DNA of 64,000 bases from Chitinophaga japonensis (GTDB taxonomy: Bacteria; Bacteroidota; Bacteroidia; Chitinophagales; Chitinophagaceae). The stretch lies in NCBI RefSeq assembly GCF_007830125.1, contig NZ_VLLG01000004.1:372001-436000 (forward strand), given 5' to 3'. Shown one piece after another: positions 7,983-18,483 of the stretch. The notes beneath the pieces were generated by a model that worked only from the letters and a program-made list of their open reading frames with translations, searched no databases and had not been told where the DNA came from. The position numbers and the translations under genes were made by a program. The stretch's first letter is position 1. Every line of letters begins with the position of its first letter.

Positions 7983-9602
7983 CTATAACATCCAGATGAA
8001 ACTTACGCCTGCGTTATTGAATTTATATTGCTCATCCGTAGTGGTGCGGAGGTAATAATGTTCGTCGGGGTATTTATTATTGATCACCGGCTCGCTCCGG
8101 TCCTCTTCTCCTTTGATGGTGTTCAGGTTGTACTGTATGCCCAGCCCGATACGGGTCCGGGGAAACCTGTACACTGCGCCAAAGGTCCATTTGGTAATAA
8201 AGGAGGGGAATGTGGGATCGTCTTCCAGGGAAAAGCCCGGTGTCAGCACTTCATTGCTAAGGGGAATAACCATCAGGTCAAATCCATACATGCCATAGAT
8301 CACCAGGTCACGCAGCGGGATGTTCAGGCCCCCGGAGAGGCCCAGCCCCAGGCTGCTTTGCTGTACGCCTACCCTGTCGCTGGTGGTGGTGTTGTTCAAG
8401 CCGCCTACCGTGTATTCATATACGGGTGACACGATATACCCGATCCTTGTTTCAAAGCTCAGGAACATCCGGTGCCCGTTAAAACCAAAGAAAGCGCCCA
8501 TGGGGTTTTGCGCATGGGGGTTTGTAATATTGCCATAGCTGCCCAGTAGCCCGGTATAATTTACAAAGCCCTGTACAAAGCGGGTTTTCTTCTGCGGGTC
8601 TGCCGTTTCAATGGCTTTTTCTACGGATTCGCCTGCGTCCAGGATCAGTTTTACGCCTCCCACCAGGCCGTTAATGTTATTGATCTTGGACTGCACCCGG
8701 CTGGTAGCGTACAGTTGCTGCGCCTGCCGGTATTTCTCCAATGCCTGCGGGTAGAAGATGGTGCCCCGCTGGTACAGGGCATCTCCCTCCGCTTCCAGGT
8801 TACCGGCCTGCCACATGTTCAGCTCCGCCTGCCTTTTCCACTTGTCCGGGTCTTCGCTTGTCTTTTTGGAGGAGGAATTGGAAGAATAGGAAGAGGACTT
8901 ACGCGAACTGCCTGCATCCTCGATCACGATCCCGCCGCCGCTGCTGCGGTGATCCAGGCTGCTGCCTATCCCGGCCAGTATCCCTTTGATGTCGCCTTTC
9001 ATATAGGGGGTGATCCATAGCGGCGAAAGGGGCGATACTTTATCCAGCACCAGGTTTTTATACGAGGAGGTGCCGGCATCGTAATAGCGGTAACCGGACA
9101 GGTTTTCGCCGTCCACCAGCGGGGTAAAGCGTACCTGGTATACCCGGTACCCTTTGCGGATATGGTCCTCTATCAGCGCAGCCCGTACTTTTTCAATGGC
9201 GCTGAGGCTATTGTCCGAAGAGGTGAGGTCCCCGTGGTACTGCAGTTGTATATTCCACCTCAGGTAGCCGCCATACAGCTCTTCCACCTGCACCGGGTTG
9301 AAATGTATATTGTCATACTCCGTGCTGAAATGCCGTTCGTTCTGCCCGATCCGGGTGATGATCTCGTTGAAGTCCAGGGACATGCTGACCGTGGTGGGCT
9401 GGTAGGGGAAAGCAAAGTTCCTGCCGCGCAGGATATGCGTGCTAATGATCAGCACCTTCAGCTTTTGATCGGTACGCTGGCCGGTGGCATATACAAAATA
9501 CACCGGCTGCTCGCCGGCCGGCGCAGGCTCCTGCGCCCATGATCTGCTGCTGCACAGCAAAAGTACCGCTGCCAGGGAAAGTATCTTTTTCATTGGGTTC
9601 AT
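7983..9602 (-). CDS. Secreted protein with serine-rich linker and barrel-like C-terminus, unknown function
   Basis: I do not recognise this 539 aa protein. Residues 1-23 are a signal peptide ending SRSWAQ. The start could also be the fourth codon, ATG at 9593, giving MKKILSL. The N-terminal half is a compact domain with many beta strands. At about 230-258 comes a serine/lysine-rich linker (SSSYSSNSSSKK). A helical TPR-like piece follows (QALEKYRQAQQLYA). From about residue 330 there are alternating strands with G and Y or F residues (FFGFNGHRMFLSFETRIGY, AVYRFPRTRIGLGIQYNLN), ending in an aromatic-rich strand, as in outer-membrane barrels. It is followed 39 nt upstream on the same strand by another secreted unknown. 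Confidence 0.7.
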   Translation of the reverse strand: MNPMKKILSLAAVLLLCSSRSWAQEPAPAGEQPVYFVYATGQRTDQKLKVLIISTHILRGRNFAFPYQPTTVSMSLDFNEIITRIGQNERHFSTEYDNIHFNPVQVEELYGGYLRWNIQLQYHGDLTSSDNSLSAIEKVRAALIEDHIRKGYRVYQVRFTPLVDGENLSGYRYYDAGTSSYKNLVLDKVSPLSPLWITPYMKGDIKGILAGIGSSLDHRSSGGGIVIEDAGSSRKSSSYSSNSSSKKTSEDPDKWKRQAELNMWQAGNLEAEGDALYQRGTIFYPQALEKYRQAQQLYATSRVQSKINNINGLVGGVKLILDAGESVEKAIETADPQKKTRFVQGFVNYTGLLGSYGNITNPHAQNPMGAFFGFNGHRMFLSFETRIGYIVSPVYEYTVGGLNNTTTSDRVGVQQSSLGLGLSGGLNIPLRDLVIYGMYGFDLMVIPLSNEVLTPGFSLEDDPTFPSFITKWTFGAVYRFPRTRIGLGIQYNLNTIKGEEDRSEPVINNKYPDEHYYLRTTTDEQYKFNNAGVSFIWML

Positions 9603-9641
9603 TTTAACTGAAGAATATCACCTGATGTTCAAGGTTGATCA

Positions 9642-10463
9642 TTATCCCCGGATGGGCCCGTCATATTTCACCTTTTTGTCCTTTTCTCCTTTGGGGGATG
9701 TTACCTCCTCCCGGATAATCTCTTTGCCTTTATCTATCAGGCCCGGCTTTTTCTCCCAGGTATAGGGCACGGCCTCTATGTCTATCTTATAATGCTCAAA
9801 CGGGAGCGGTTGATTAAAACCTCCGCCCGGGGCCAGCTTTATTTCAATGACCGTCATTGCATCGGGATTTTCCAGTGCCGTTTTATTATTACTGTTATTC
9901 CAGGCCGTTATTTTCAGCACCGCCCCCATGTGCTTGCGGGTATTGACGCCCTGCAGGTGGCCGCCTTTTTTGCCGGAGCCCTGCTTGTAGGGAATGTATT
10001 TGAATGTCATGCTATCCCGCTTCGTCTCTATGGTAGTTTTAACGGGCGGGCTCACTTCCTGTACGGACACCAGCTCCAGTTGTACGTTTCCCACTTTGGT
10101 ATAGAACTTGTCGCTGTACTTTTTCTTTTCCGTACATTTTGTGGAAAAGGTATAGCCGTCAAACCAGAGGCTGCCGCCGGCTTTGCCCAATGGCGGCACG
10201 GTGCGCGTTACTTTCTTTTCCGAAACGGCGCCGCAAACGTCGGTCTGGGTTACCCGTATGGTAGCGGTCAGCTTTTGTTCGGTCAGGTTTTCCACCGCCA
10301 CCGTTACCGATTCGGAGCCCATCGCATAACCGCCGGAAATAAATGCCGCCCGGATGCGCTTGTCGGCGTTGGCGTCCAGGTTCCATTGCAGGCGCTTGCC
10401 GTTAAAATCCTGGGCAGCGGTGTAAAGGGGTAATACCAGTAGAACAGTGTATATAAATCTCAC
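9642..10463 (-). CDS. Secreted protein of unknown function
   Basis: The 273 aa protein has a signal peptide (residues 1-17, MRFIYTVLLVLPLYTAA, cleavage before QDF). The rest is predicted beta-rich. It contains two cysteines that might pair (TDVCGAVS and STKCTEKK), a KKGGHLQGVNTRKH segment and a basic C-terminus. I know no family for it. It lies 39 nt upstream of the gene at 7983 on the same strand, so the two may be co-transcribed and act together at the cell surface. Confidence 0.7.
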   Translation of the reverse strand: MRFIYTVLLVLPLYTAAQDFNGKRLQWNLDANADKRIRAAFISGGYAMGSESVTVAVENLTEQKLTATIRVTQTDVCGAVSEKKVTRTVPPLGKAGGSLWFDGYTFSTKCTEKKKYSDKFYTKVGNVQLELVSVQEVSPPVKTTIETKRDSMTFKYIPYKQGSGKKGGHLQGVNTRKHMGAVLKITAWNNSNNKTALENPDAMTVIEIKLAPGGGFNQPLPFEHYKIDIEAVPYTWEKKPGLIDKGKEIIREEVTSPKGEKDKKVKYDGPIRG

Positions 10464-10557
10464 AGTATAGGTGTATTAAACTACGGTAAAAGTACCCGGA
10501 TGGCGGTAAGGGAGAAATACCCCCAAAGGGGTACACCATATAAAATACGGAGAAGCC

Positions 10558-11160
10558 TCAGGCTTCCTTGTTCATCAGGTACACCAGGTGGGGAAAGCTG
10601 CTGATGTTATTCTTCTGCAGCATGCGCCGGCGGTGGGTCTTTACCGTTTCGGCGCTGATGTTCAGTTTGCGGGCGATCTGTTTGGAGGAGAAGCCGCCGG
10701 CCACCAGTTGCGCTATTTCCTTTTCCCGTTCCGTGAGGGTCAGGGCGCTGCTGCCCGCCAGGTTCTCTTTTTTGAATATCTTGTGAAAGGCCATTTGCAC
10801 GGCTACCAGCAGTTGCGTATCCCGGTAGGGCTTTACCACGTACATCACCGGCTCCGCTTCAAAAGCGGCCTGCAGTGTCCGGGTGTCTGCATAGGCGGTG
10901 AGGAAGATGATCTCGCAGCCGAACAGCTCCTTTAGCTGCCGGGCCAGCGCAGTGCCTTTCACCTCGCCCTTGATATTGATGTCGCAGATCACCACCTGCG
11001 GCAGGATGGCGGCCTGGTGGCAAATACGCAGGGCGGCGGGGGCGTCCTTGGCAATGCCTGCAATCGTGTACTCTTCTTCCGCCAGCAGCTCTGCTATGCT
11101 TTCGGCGGTGATCAGCTCATCCTCTACGATCAGTATGGCGGCGCTTTCTTTCATCATCAT
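10558..11160 (-). CDS. Response regulator, receiver plus LuxR-type HTH
   Basis: This is the DNA-binding half of a two-component system. The receiver domain (about 8-125) has the acidic pair E13/D14, phospho-acceptor D60 in VVICDINIKGE, T88 and K110 in VVKPYR. The C-terminal LuxR/FixJ-type helix-turn-helix (about 138-195) shows LTEREKEIAQLVAGGFSSKQIA and SAETVKTHRRRML. Its start is 2 nt downstream of the kinase stop, so the two are surely one transcript and a cognate pair. Its target genes cannot be read from the sequence. Confidence 0.92.
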   Translation of the reverse strand: MMMKESAAILIVEDELITAESIAELLAEEEYTIAGIAKDAPAALRICHQAAILPQVVICDINIKGEVKGTALARQLKELFGCEIIFLTAYADTRTLQAAFEAEPVMYVVKPYRDTQLLVAVQMAFHKIFKKENLAGSSALTLTEREKEIAQLVAGGFSSKQIARKLNISAETVKTHRRRMLQKNNISSFPHLVYLMNKEA

Positions 11161-11162
11161 GG

Positions 11163-12389
11163 CTATGCACGTATTTCAATGGTGTAGGTGGTGCCGGGGT
11201 GCTGCCGGACAGTCATGGCCCCGTTTACCTGTTCCACCAGGGTTTGCACCAGTTTCATACCGAAGGACCCCGGGCTTTCCAGTCCTTCCGGGAGCCGCAG
11301 CCCCCTGCCGTTATCGGCCACGGTCAGCTCCAGGTGGTCCGGCTGCTCCAGCAGCGTTAGTTTTATTGCAGGTTGCGCCACGCCCTGGAAGGCGTGCTTG
11401 AACGCATTCGTGATCAGCTCATTGACGATCAGCCCGATGGGGATGGCCAGGTCTATGTCCATGGAACGGTTGCTTAACTGCACCTGCATGTGCACATGTT
11501 GGGCATCGTACCCGAAGCTGTTGGCCAGGGAAGCGGACAGGTGGCCCAGGTATTCCTCGATATTCACGGAGGCCAGCTCATTGTCCATGTACAGTTTCTG
11601 GTGGATCATGGCCATGGCGTCTACCCGGGTCTTTCCTTCCTCCAGGGCCAGCCTGGCTTTGTCGTCCGCCACGCGGTTGGACTGCAGGGACAGCAGGCTG
11701 GATACGATCTGCAGGTTGTTCTTTACCCGGTGGTGCAGTTCCCGGATCAGGGACTCGATATATTCATTCTTCTCGGTAGTGATGCGGTAGGCTTCTTCCA
11801 GCTTCTGCTTTTGCTGCAGCACTATTTTCTGCTCCCGGTCATAGCTGCGGCGAAACAGCATAATGATCACCATGGTAAAAAAGGGAGAATAGGCCAGCGT
11901 GGTAATATGGTCTACCATCCGTTCCTCAGGGGAAGCATAGGGCACCGTCCATCCCGGGAAAAAATACTCCAGCACCAGCAGCAGCATGATGGTGCCGGCC
12001 AGCAGCCCGTAGATCAACAACTGGTGCTTCCGCTGCGCGATCAGCAGGAAGATATTCTGCAGCATAATGATCAGGTAAAAGACCGGGCTGGAAGAGGCGC
12101 CGTTAAAAAAGTGCATCCCTCCCAATGCCAGCATGGTAATGCCTACGTAGATGAAGATCGTGGCCGGGGTGAACCATTTGCGCAGGCGCGACAGGTAGAA
12201 CAGGACCGCCGATACCAGTGTGCCGGCTATGGCCAGCCAGACCGTGAACAGGTGCAGTCCCAGAAAATAATTGAAAAGCGTACCCTGTATGCAGAACAGG
12301 GTAATGATAAAGCTGCTCAGGTTGAACACCCGGTGCTCAAAACTGAATGAAGCGTCGTTGCCGGCGATATAGAGATAGATCCTTTTCAA
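11163..12389 (-). CDS. Membrane sensor histidine kinase, HisKA_2 family
   Basis: The 408 aa kinase has five or six transmembrane helices in residues 22-180, with no large periplasmic domain. A coiled-coil linker follows (KQKLEEAYRITTEKNEY). The HisKA_2 dimerisation/phospho-acceptor motif is ELHHRVKNNLQIVSSLLSLQ, with the histidine at about 219-220. The HATPase domain shows VNELITNAFKHAFQG and DNGRGLRLPEG. Such kinases usually pair with LuxR-type or other regulators, here the one encoded directly downstream. The stimulus is unknown. The membrane-embedded N-terminus suggests sensing within or at the membrane. Confidence 0.9.
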   Translation of the reverse strand: MKRIYLYIAGNDASFSFEHRVFNLSSFIITLFCIQGTLFNYFLGLHLFTVWLAIAGTLVSAVLFYLSRLRKWFTPATIFIYVGITMLALGGMHFFNGASSSPVFYLIIMLQNIFLLIAQRKHQLLIYGLLAGTIMLLLVLEYFFPGWTVPYASPEERMVDHITTLAYSPFFTMVIIMLFRRSYDREQKIVLQQKQKLEEAYRITTEKNEYIESLIRELHHRVKNNLQIVSSLLSLQSNRVADDKARLALEEGKTRVDAMAMIHQKLYMDNELASVNIEEYLGHLSASLANSFGYDAQHVHMQVQLSNRSMDIDLAIPIGLIVNELITNAFKHAFQGVAQPAIKLTLLEQPDHLELTVADNGRGLRLPEGLESPGSFGMKLVQTLVEQVNGAMTVRQHPGTTYTIEIRA

Positions 12390-12482
12390 TGTTCCTTTGG
12401 CAGGGAACCAGCATCAGTACATAGTGTGCTCGTGAAATTGCCCCGGCCAAATATAATGACAACGCTTCAAAAATCCATCACA

Positions 12483-14273
<1,791 letters not shown>

Positions 14274-14335
14274 ATATAATAGCCCACAAAGGTATTCAAA
14301 ATTTGACTATATTTTCGTTCCAAACAACTTATTCT

Positions 14336-14593
14336 ATGGAACTTCAACAACAATTTGAAGCAGCAGTGGCCGCCAGCAAAACCCTGGCGGAAAAACCGGA
14401 CAATGCCACCCTCCTGCGCCTGTACTCCCTGTACAAGCAGGCTACGGAGGGAGATGCCGGCCCCGATGGCCCGGACAACCTGTTTGATATTGTGGGCAAG
14501 GCCAAGTACGAGGCCTGGTCGGAGCTGCGGGGCAAAACAAAGGAGGAAGCCATGCAGGAGTACATTGCGCTGGTGAACAAGCTAAAGGCATAA
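14336..14593 (+). CDS. Acyl-CoA-binding protein
   Basis: An 85 aa protein of the ACBP family, which binds long-chain acyl-CoA esters in the cytosol. The helical bundle pattern is intact: LQQQFEAAVAASKTL, LLRLYSLYKQATEGDAG, the KAKYEAWSELRGKTKEEAMQ block and EYIALVNKLKA at the end. The KxKYEAW segment carries the acyl-CoA-binding lysine and tyrosine. I start it at the ATG at 14336. An upstream TTG at 14303 would add residues not seen in the family. ACBPs are common in eukaryotes and scattered in bacteria, with several in Bacteroidota. The stop codon lies inside the left arm of a repeat. Confidence 0.9.
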   Translation: MELQQQFEAAVAASKTLAEKPDNATLLRLYSLYKQATEGDAGPDGPDNLFDIVGKAKYEAWSELRGKTKEEAMQEYIALVNKLKA

Positions 14594-14672
14594 AGCGGAA
14601 AGCATAAAGCTTATCAGAGCGGAAACAGCAACCGAGCCAATGGCTTTGTGCTTTCCGCTTTATGCTTTCTGC
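14588..14672. repeat. Paired inverted repeat with GCGGAAAGCATAAAGC arms
   Basis: The left arm (14588-14611) reads GCATAAAGCGGAAAGCATAA. The right arm (14642-14672) is its inverted form, GCTTTCCGCTTTATGCTTTC. About 30 nt separate them. The transcript could fold into a long hairpin after the ACBP stop and may act as its terminator. Confidence 0.75.
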
Positions 14673-14681
14673 TAATTAAAG

Positions 14682-14689
14682 TACCTTTG
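14682..14689 (+). promoter_or_regulatory. -7 promoter box of rocD
   Basis: TACCTTTG is an exact match to TAnnTTTG and lies 7 nt before the ATG of rocD. The mRNA would begin at or within a few bases of the start codon. I see no clear TTG at -33. Confidence 0.45.
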
Positions 14690-14696
14690 ACCCCGT

Positions 14697-15932
14697 ATGG
14701 TACCTTCATTTACAATCAGTCAAAAAACACAACATTACCTGGCGCTGGAAGAACAGTACGGCGCGCATAACTATCACCCACTGCCCGTAGTGCTGCAGCG
14801 CGGCGAAGGTGTTTTTGTATGGGATGTGGATGACAAGCGTTATTACGATTTCCTTTCCGGCTATTCCGCCGTGAACCAGGGCCACTGCCACCCCAGGATC
14901 GTGGCGGCCCTTATAGAACAGGCGCAGCGCCTTACCCTTACCTCCCGCGCTTTCCACAGCGACCTGCTGGGCGAGTACGCCGCTTTCGTCACCCGCTTTT
15001 TCGGGTACGACAAGGTATTGCCCATGAACACCGGCGTGGAAGCGGTGGAAACGGCGCTGAAGCTCTGCCGCCGCTGGGGATACGCCATCAAGGGCATCCC
15101 GGAGAACAAAGCAAAGATCATTACCTGCGAACATAATTTTCACGGCCGCACGCTGAACGTGATCTCCTTCAGCACCGATCCCGATGCGCGCAAAGGCTTC
15201 GGGCCGTATACGCCTGGCTACGAAGTGATCCCGTACAACGACCTGCCGGCCCTGGAAAAGGCCCTGCAGGACCCGCACGTGGCGGGCTTCCTGGTGGAGC
15301 CCATACAGGGCGAAGCCGGCGTGGTAGTGCCGGATGAAGGCTACCTGGCCAAGGCCCGGCAGTACTGCGCCGACGCCAATGTGCTGTTCATCGCCGACGA
15401 GATACAGACCGGCCTGGCCCGTACCGGCGCCATGCTGTGCTGCGATCATGAAAAGGTGCGCCCGGATATCCTGGTGCTGGGCAAAGCCCTGTCCGGTGGC
15501 GTGCTGCCCGTATCCGCGGTGCTGGCGGACGATGCCGTGATGCTGACCATCCATCCCGGGGAGCATGGCTCCACCTACGGGGGCAACCCGCTGGCCTGCA
15601 AAGTGGCCATTACGGCGCTGAACGTACTGAAGGAGGAAAAGATGGCGGAGAACGCCGTTGCCATGGGGCAGTTGCTGCGCGAAGGACTGGCCGCCCTGCA
15701 GTCGCCGCACATCACCACTATCCGGGGCAAGGGGCTGCTGAATGCCATCGTGATCCGGCACCGGAACCCGGAAGCAGCCTGGGAACTGTGCCTGGCGCTG
15801 AAGGAGAACGGCCTGCTGGCCAAGCCCACCCACGGCGACAAGATCCGCTTTGCGCCCCCGCTGCTGATCAATGCCGCACAGGTCAGGGACTGTATATCTA
15901 TTATTGCCAACAGCCTGGGCTGCCTGGACTAA
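14697..15932 (+). CDS. rocD: Ornithine aminotransferase
   Basis: This PLP-dependent class III aminotransferase transfers the delta-amino group of ornithine to 2-oxoglutarate, giving glutamate semialdehyde. The opening EEQYGAHNYHPLPVVLQRGEG and DFLSGYSAVNQGHCHP are diagnostic of ornithine aminotransferases. MNTGVEAVETALKLCRRWGY and the PLP lysine in DILVLGKALSGG are present. VEPIQGEAGV and FIADEIQTGLARTG complete the cofactor site. The length, 411 aa, is normal. The next gene starts 12 nt downstream and may share the transcript. Confidence 0.94.
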   Translation: MVPSFTISQKTQHYLALEEQYGAHNYHPLPVVLQRGEGVFVWDVDDKRYYDFLSGYSAVNQGHCHPRIVAALIEQAQRLTLTSRAFHSDLLGEYAAFVTRFFGYDKVLPMNTGVEAVETALKLCRRWGYAIKGIPENKAKIITCEHNFHGRTLNVISFSTDPDARKGFGPYTPGYEVIPYNDLPALEKALQDPHVAGFLVEPIQGEAGVVVPDEGYLAKARQYCADANVLFIADEIQTGLARTGAMLCCDHEKVRPDILVLGKALSGGVLPVSAVLADDAVMLTIHPGEHGSTYGGNPLACKVAITALNVLKEEKMAENAVAMGQLLREGLAALQSPHITTIRGKGLLNAIVIRHRNPEAAWELCLALKENGLLAKPTHGDKIRFAPPLLINAAQVRDCISIIANSLGCLD

Positions 15933-15944
15933 CGCCACACCATC

Positions 15945-16589
15945 ATGCCGATCCATAAAAAAGCTATCCGCAGCACCGGGTGGAAAACAGATTTCCTGAT
16001 CGGGTTTCCCGACGGCCTGTTCCTCCTGTTCTTCACCACCTTGCTGGTGCAGGCGCTGCAGCTCAGCGTACAGCGGTTCTATGACCTGAACCTGTGGGTG
16101 TCACTGGCCGGGACCGTGCTGGTGATGGTCACCGCCTGGAAGGCCAACCGCGGCGATGCGCAGCATGACGAAGCCACGCTTTCACCCAAAGAAGAGAAGA
16201 AACTGCAGCGGCTGGATATTACGGAGGATACGATCCGGCATATTGCGCAGGAAATGGAGGCGGACGCCGGTCGCTGGGAACAGGCCCTGCAACAGGAAAA
16301 TGTGCAGATGACCACCTGGCACCCGCTGCGGGCCCTGCGCAGCGCCGTGGTGGCCGGGGGCAGTTTCCTGCTGGGCGCGCTCATTCCTTTCTGGCCTTAC
16401 CTGGCCAATGAGAACTTTAACGCTGCCGCCCGCCTCAGCAGCCTGCTGGTATTCCTCAGTGCCACTGTTTTTGCCCTTATCAAGTCCCGTGCTACCGGGC
16501 AACGGACCTGGCCGGTGATAGCCCGCTACCTGCTGCTGACAGCCGGCATCTGGCTGGCGGTGTACCTGGTGCGGCAGGCCATCAGCTAA
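15945..16589 (+). CDS. VIT1/CCC1-family-like membrane protein
   Basis: A 214 aa membrane protein with the layout of the VIT1/CCC1 (DUF125) metal transporters. It has an N-terminal helix pair starting DFLIGFPDGLFLLFF, where the family has a GxxDGL motif. A cytosolic acidic segment follows (ITEDTIRHIAQEMEADAG), at the position of the metal-binding loop. The C-terminal helices begin with LRSAVVAGGSFLLGALIPFWPYL, the family's small-residue and proline motif. Known members move Fe(II) or Mn(II) out of the cytosol. The substrate here is an inference. It lies 12 nt after rocD, and its last 8 nt overlap the convergent gene. Confidence 0.72.
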   Translation: MPIHKKAIRSTGWKTDFLIGFPDGLFLLFFTTLLVQALQLSVQRFYDLNLWVSLAGTVLVMVTAWKANRGDAQHDEATLSPKEEKKLQRLDITEDTIRHIAQEMEADAGRWEQALQQENVQMTTWHPLRALRSAVVAGGSFLLGALIPFWPYLANENFNAAARLSSLLVFLSATVFALIKSRATGQRTWPVIARYLLLTAGIWLAVYLVRQAIS

Positions 16590-16965
16590 TCTTTTTTTTC
16601 CAGAATACGGTACAAACAAACGTAGTGATCGCTGCTGCCAGCGAGAGGTATAATCCTATTTCCTTTTCCGGGCATTCCCCCATTTCGCAGCGTGCAAAAA
16701 TGATCATGTTGCGAAAGGTCCAGGCTACCAGGAAAGCGGTCACAAATATGTTCACCCTTTGCGCCCATAACCGCTGCGGGAGAAAGAGAATGGCGGCCAC
16801 CACCGCCAGCGCGATATTCAGCCTGCCTGGCTCCCCGAAGTTGGAGCCGGCCGTATGCAGGCCGGTAAATACCAGGTGCCGGCTCTCGATGGTCAGCCAG
16901 GGTAAGAAGACGCTGATAATAATAATAACGGCAGCGGCTAAACCGGTAATACTTAATCTGGACAT
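16582..16965 (-). CDS. Small membrane protein, unknown function
   Basis: A 127 aa protein with four predicted transmembrane segments (residues about 6-22, 48-63, 70-88 and 106-122) and a lysine-rich tail (WKKKIS). A short loop contains two cysteines (ARCEMGECPEKE). No family recognised. I begin at the ATG at 16965, because the frame upstream of it runs into an excellent promoter box. Its end overlaps the stop of the VIT1-like gene by 8 nt. Confidence 0.65.
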   Translation of the reverse strand: MSRLSITGLAAAVIIIISVFLPWLTIESRHLVFTGLHTAGSNFGEPGRLNIALAVVAAILFLPQRLWAQRVNIFVTAFLVAWTFRNMIIFARCEMGECPEKEIGLYLSLAAAITTFVCTVFWKKKIS

Positions 16966-16971
16966 AGAGGG

Positions 16972-16999
16972 CAAAGATAATGTCTAATGCGCACATCAA
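16972..16999 (-). promoter_or_regulatory. Promoter of the small membrane protein gene (near-leaderless)
   Basis: On the minus strand TTG (16999-16997), 17 nt, then TATCTTTG (16979-16972), an exact Bacteroidota -7 box. The ATG at 16965 follows 6 nt later, so the mRNA would have almost no leader. Confidence 0.55.
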
Positions 17000-17035
17000 T
17001 GCCCGGTGGTATAATATTTGGGCCGCTACATGCAT

Positions 17036-18415
17036 ATGCAACATTTCAACGCTATCATTATCGGATCAGGACAGGGAGGAAATCCATTGGCAAGGAAACT
17101 GGCAAAGGCCGGGTGGCAGACCGCCCTGGTGGAAAAAAAGTGGCTGGGCGGCACCTGCATCAACGACGGCTGTACGCCTACCAAGGCCATGATCGCCAGC
17201 GCCCGCGCCGCCTGGGTGGCGGCCAACGGCAGGCAGTGGGGCCTGCGGGTGAACGGGTACTCCGTGGACATGGAAAGCATCGTGGAAAGAAAGAACAGGA
17301 TCGTGGCCGATTTCCGCGCCGGCACGGAAAAACGGCTGCAGGTGGACGGCCTCACGCTCTTTGACGGCGCCGCCGCTTTTACCGGCCCCAAAACCCTGCA
17401 CGTACAGTTGCACGATGGCGGCGAGGCCACCATCACAGCCGATCATATCGTGATCGATACCGGCACTTCGCCACAGGTGCCCCCCGTTCCCGGGCTGGAC
17501 GTGATCCCCTGGTTTACCAGCACTACCCTGCTGGACCTGCCTACCCTGCCCTCCCACCTGCTGGTGATGGGCGGCAGCTACATTGCGCTGGAACTGGGAC
17601 AGATGTTCCGCCGCTTTGGCAGCGAAGTGACCATTATAGAGCGCGCCCCGCAACTGGTGCCGCGGGAGGATGAAGATGTGGCCGCCGGCGTGCAGCAGAT
17701 CATGGAGGCGGAAGGCATCGGCATTTTTACCGGCACCGAGGTGCAACAGGCCGAGCAGACCAGCCGGGGCATTGTGCTGCATATCCATACAAACGGCCAG
17801 CAGCACGTGCTGCAGGGCTCCCACGTGCTGGTAGCTACCGGCAGAACGCCGCAAACCCCTGCCCTGCAACTGGACAAGGCCGGCGTGCAAACGGACGACC
17901 AGGGTTATATAACCGTAAACGAGCGGCTGGAAACCAATGTGCCGGGCGTCTATGCCCTGGGCGACGTAAAGGGCGGACCGGCCTTTACCCATATCTCCTA
18001 CCACGATCATTTTATAGTATATAAGAACCTGCTGGGAAAGGAAAGCGCTTCCATCCGGGACCGGCAGGTGCCCTACTGCATGTTCACCGACCCGCAGCTC
18101 GGGCGCATCGGGTTGTCTGAAAAGGAGGCCCGGCAGCAGGGGCTCCGTTATAAAACGGCCAGCCTGCCCATGAAGCATGTTGCCCGGGCGATTGAAACCA
18201 GCCAAACCAGCGGGTTCATGAAAGCCCTGGTAGCAGAAGGCTCCGGGCGCATACTGGGAGCGGCCGTGCTGGGCGCCGAAGGCGGGGAGATCATGTCATT
18301 GCTGCAGATGGCGATGCTGGGGGGCATTACGGCGCAGCAACTGCGGGAAATGATCTTTGCGCATCCCTTGTATGCAGAGTCGCTGAACAACCTGTTTCTT
18401 TCCCTTGATAAATAA
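17036..18415 (+). CDS. FAD-dependent pyridine nucleotide-disulphide oxidoreductase
   Basis: A 459 aa flavoprotein of the dihydrolipoamide dehydrogenase / mercuric reductase / glutathione reductase family. It opens with the FAD loop IIIGSGQGG. The redox-active disulphide is in GGTCINDGCTPTK (CxxxxC). The NAD(P) loop is VMGGSYIALELGQMF, and ALGDVKGGPAFTH closes the FAD site. The C-terminal dimer-interface motif is FAHPLYAESLN, with the His-Pro...Glu catalytic pair intact. The GCTPTK variant is common in proteins annotated loosely as mercuric reductase, but no extra heavy-metal domain or vicinal cysteines are seen. It lies 68 nt before the ergothioneine module on the same strand, so a low-molecular-weight disulphide is a possible substrate. 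Confidence 0.88.
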   Translation: MQHFNAIIIGSGQGGNPLARKLAKAGWQTALVEKKWLGGTCINDGCTPTKAMIASARAAWVAANGRQWGLRVNGYSVDMESIVERKNRIVADFRAGTEKRLQVDGLTLFDGAAAFTGPKTLHVQLHDGGEATITADHIVIDTGTSPQVPPVPGLDVIPWFTSTTLLDLPTLPSHLLVMGGSYIALELGQMFRRFGSEVTIIERAPQLVPREDEDVAAGVQQIMEAEGIGIFTGTEVQQAEQTSRGIVLHIHTNGQQHVLQGSHVLVATGRTPQTPALQLDKAGVQTDDQGYITVNERLETNVPGVYALGDVKGGPAFTHISYHDHFIVYKNLLGKESASIRDRQVPYCMFTDPQLGRIGLSEKEARQQGLRYKTASLPMKHVARAIETSQTSGFMKALVAEGSGRILGAAVLGAEGGEIMSLLQMAMLGGITAQQLREMIFAHPLYAESLNNLFLSLDK

Positions 18416-18483
18416 ATAGTTACCTGCAGCGGGCAACAAAGTGGGTAAATATTTCCACGGGATAACGATACCTTTATAGCACC

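Noticed and set aside
17036..18415. Mercuric reductase (merA) call
   Set aside because: Only the CxxxxC active site and the general fold match. There is no N-terminal HMA domain, no C-terminal cysteine pair, and no mer operon around it.
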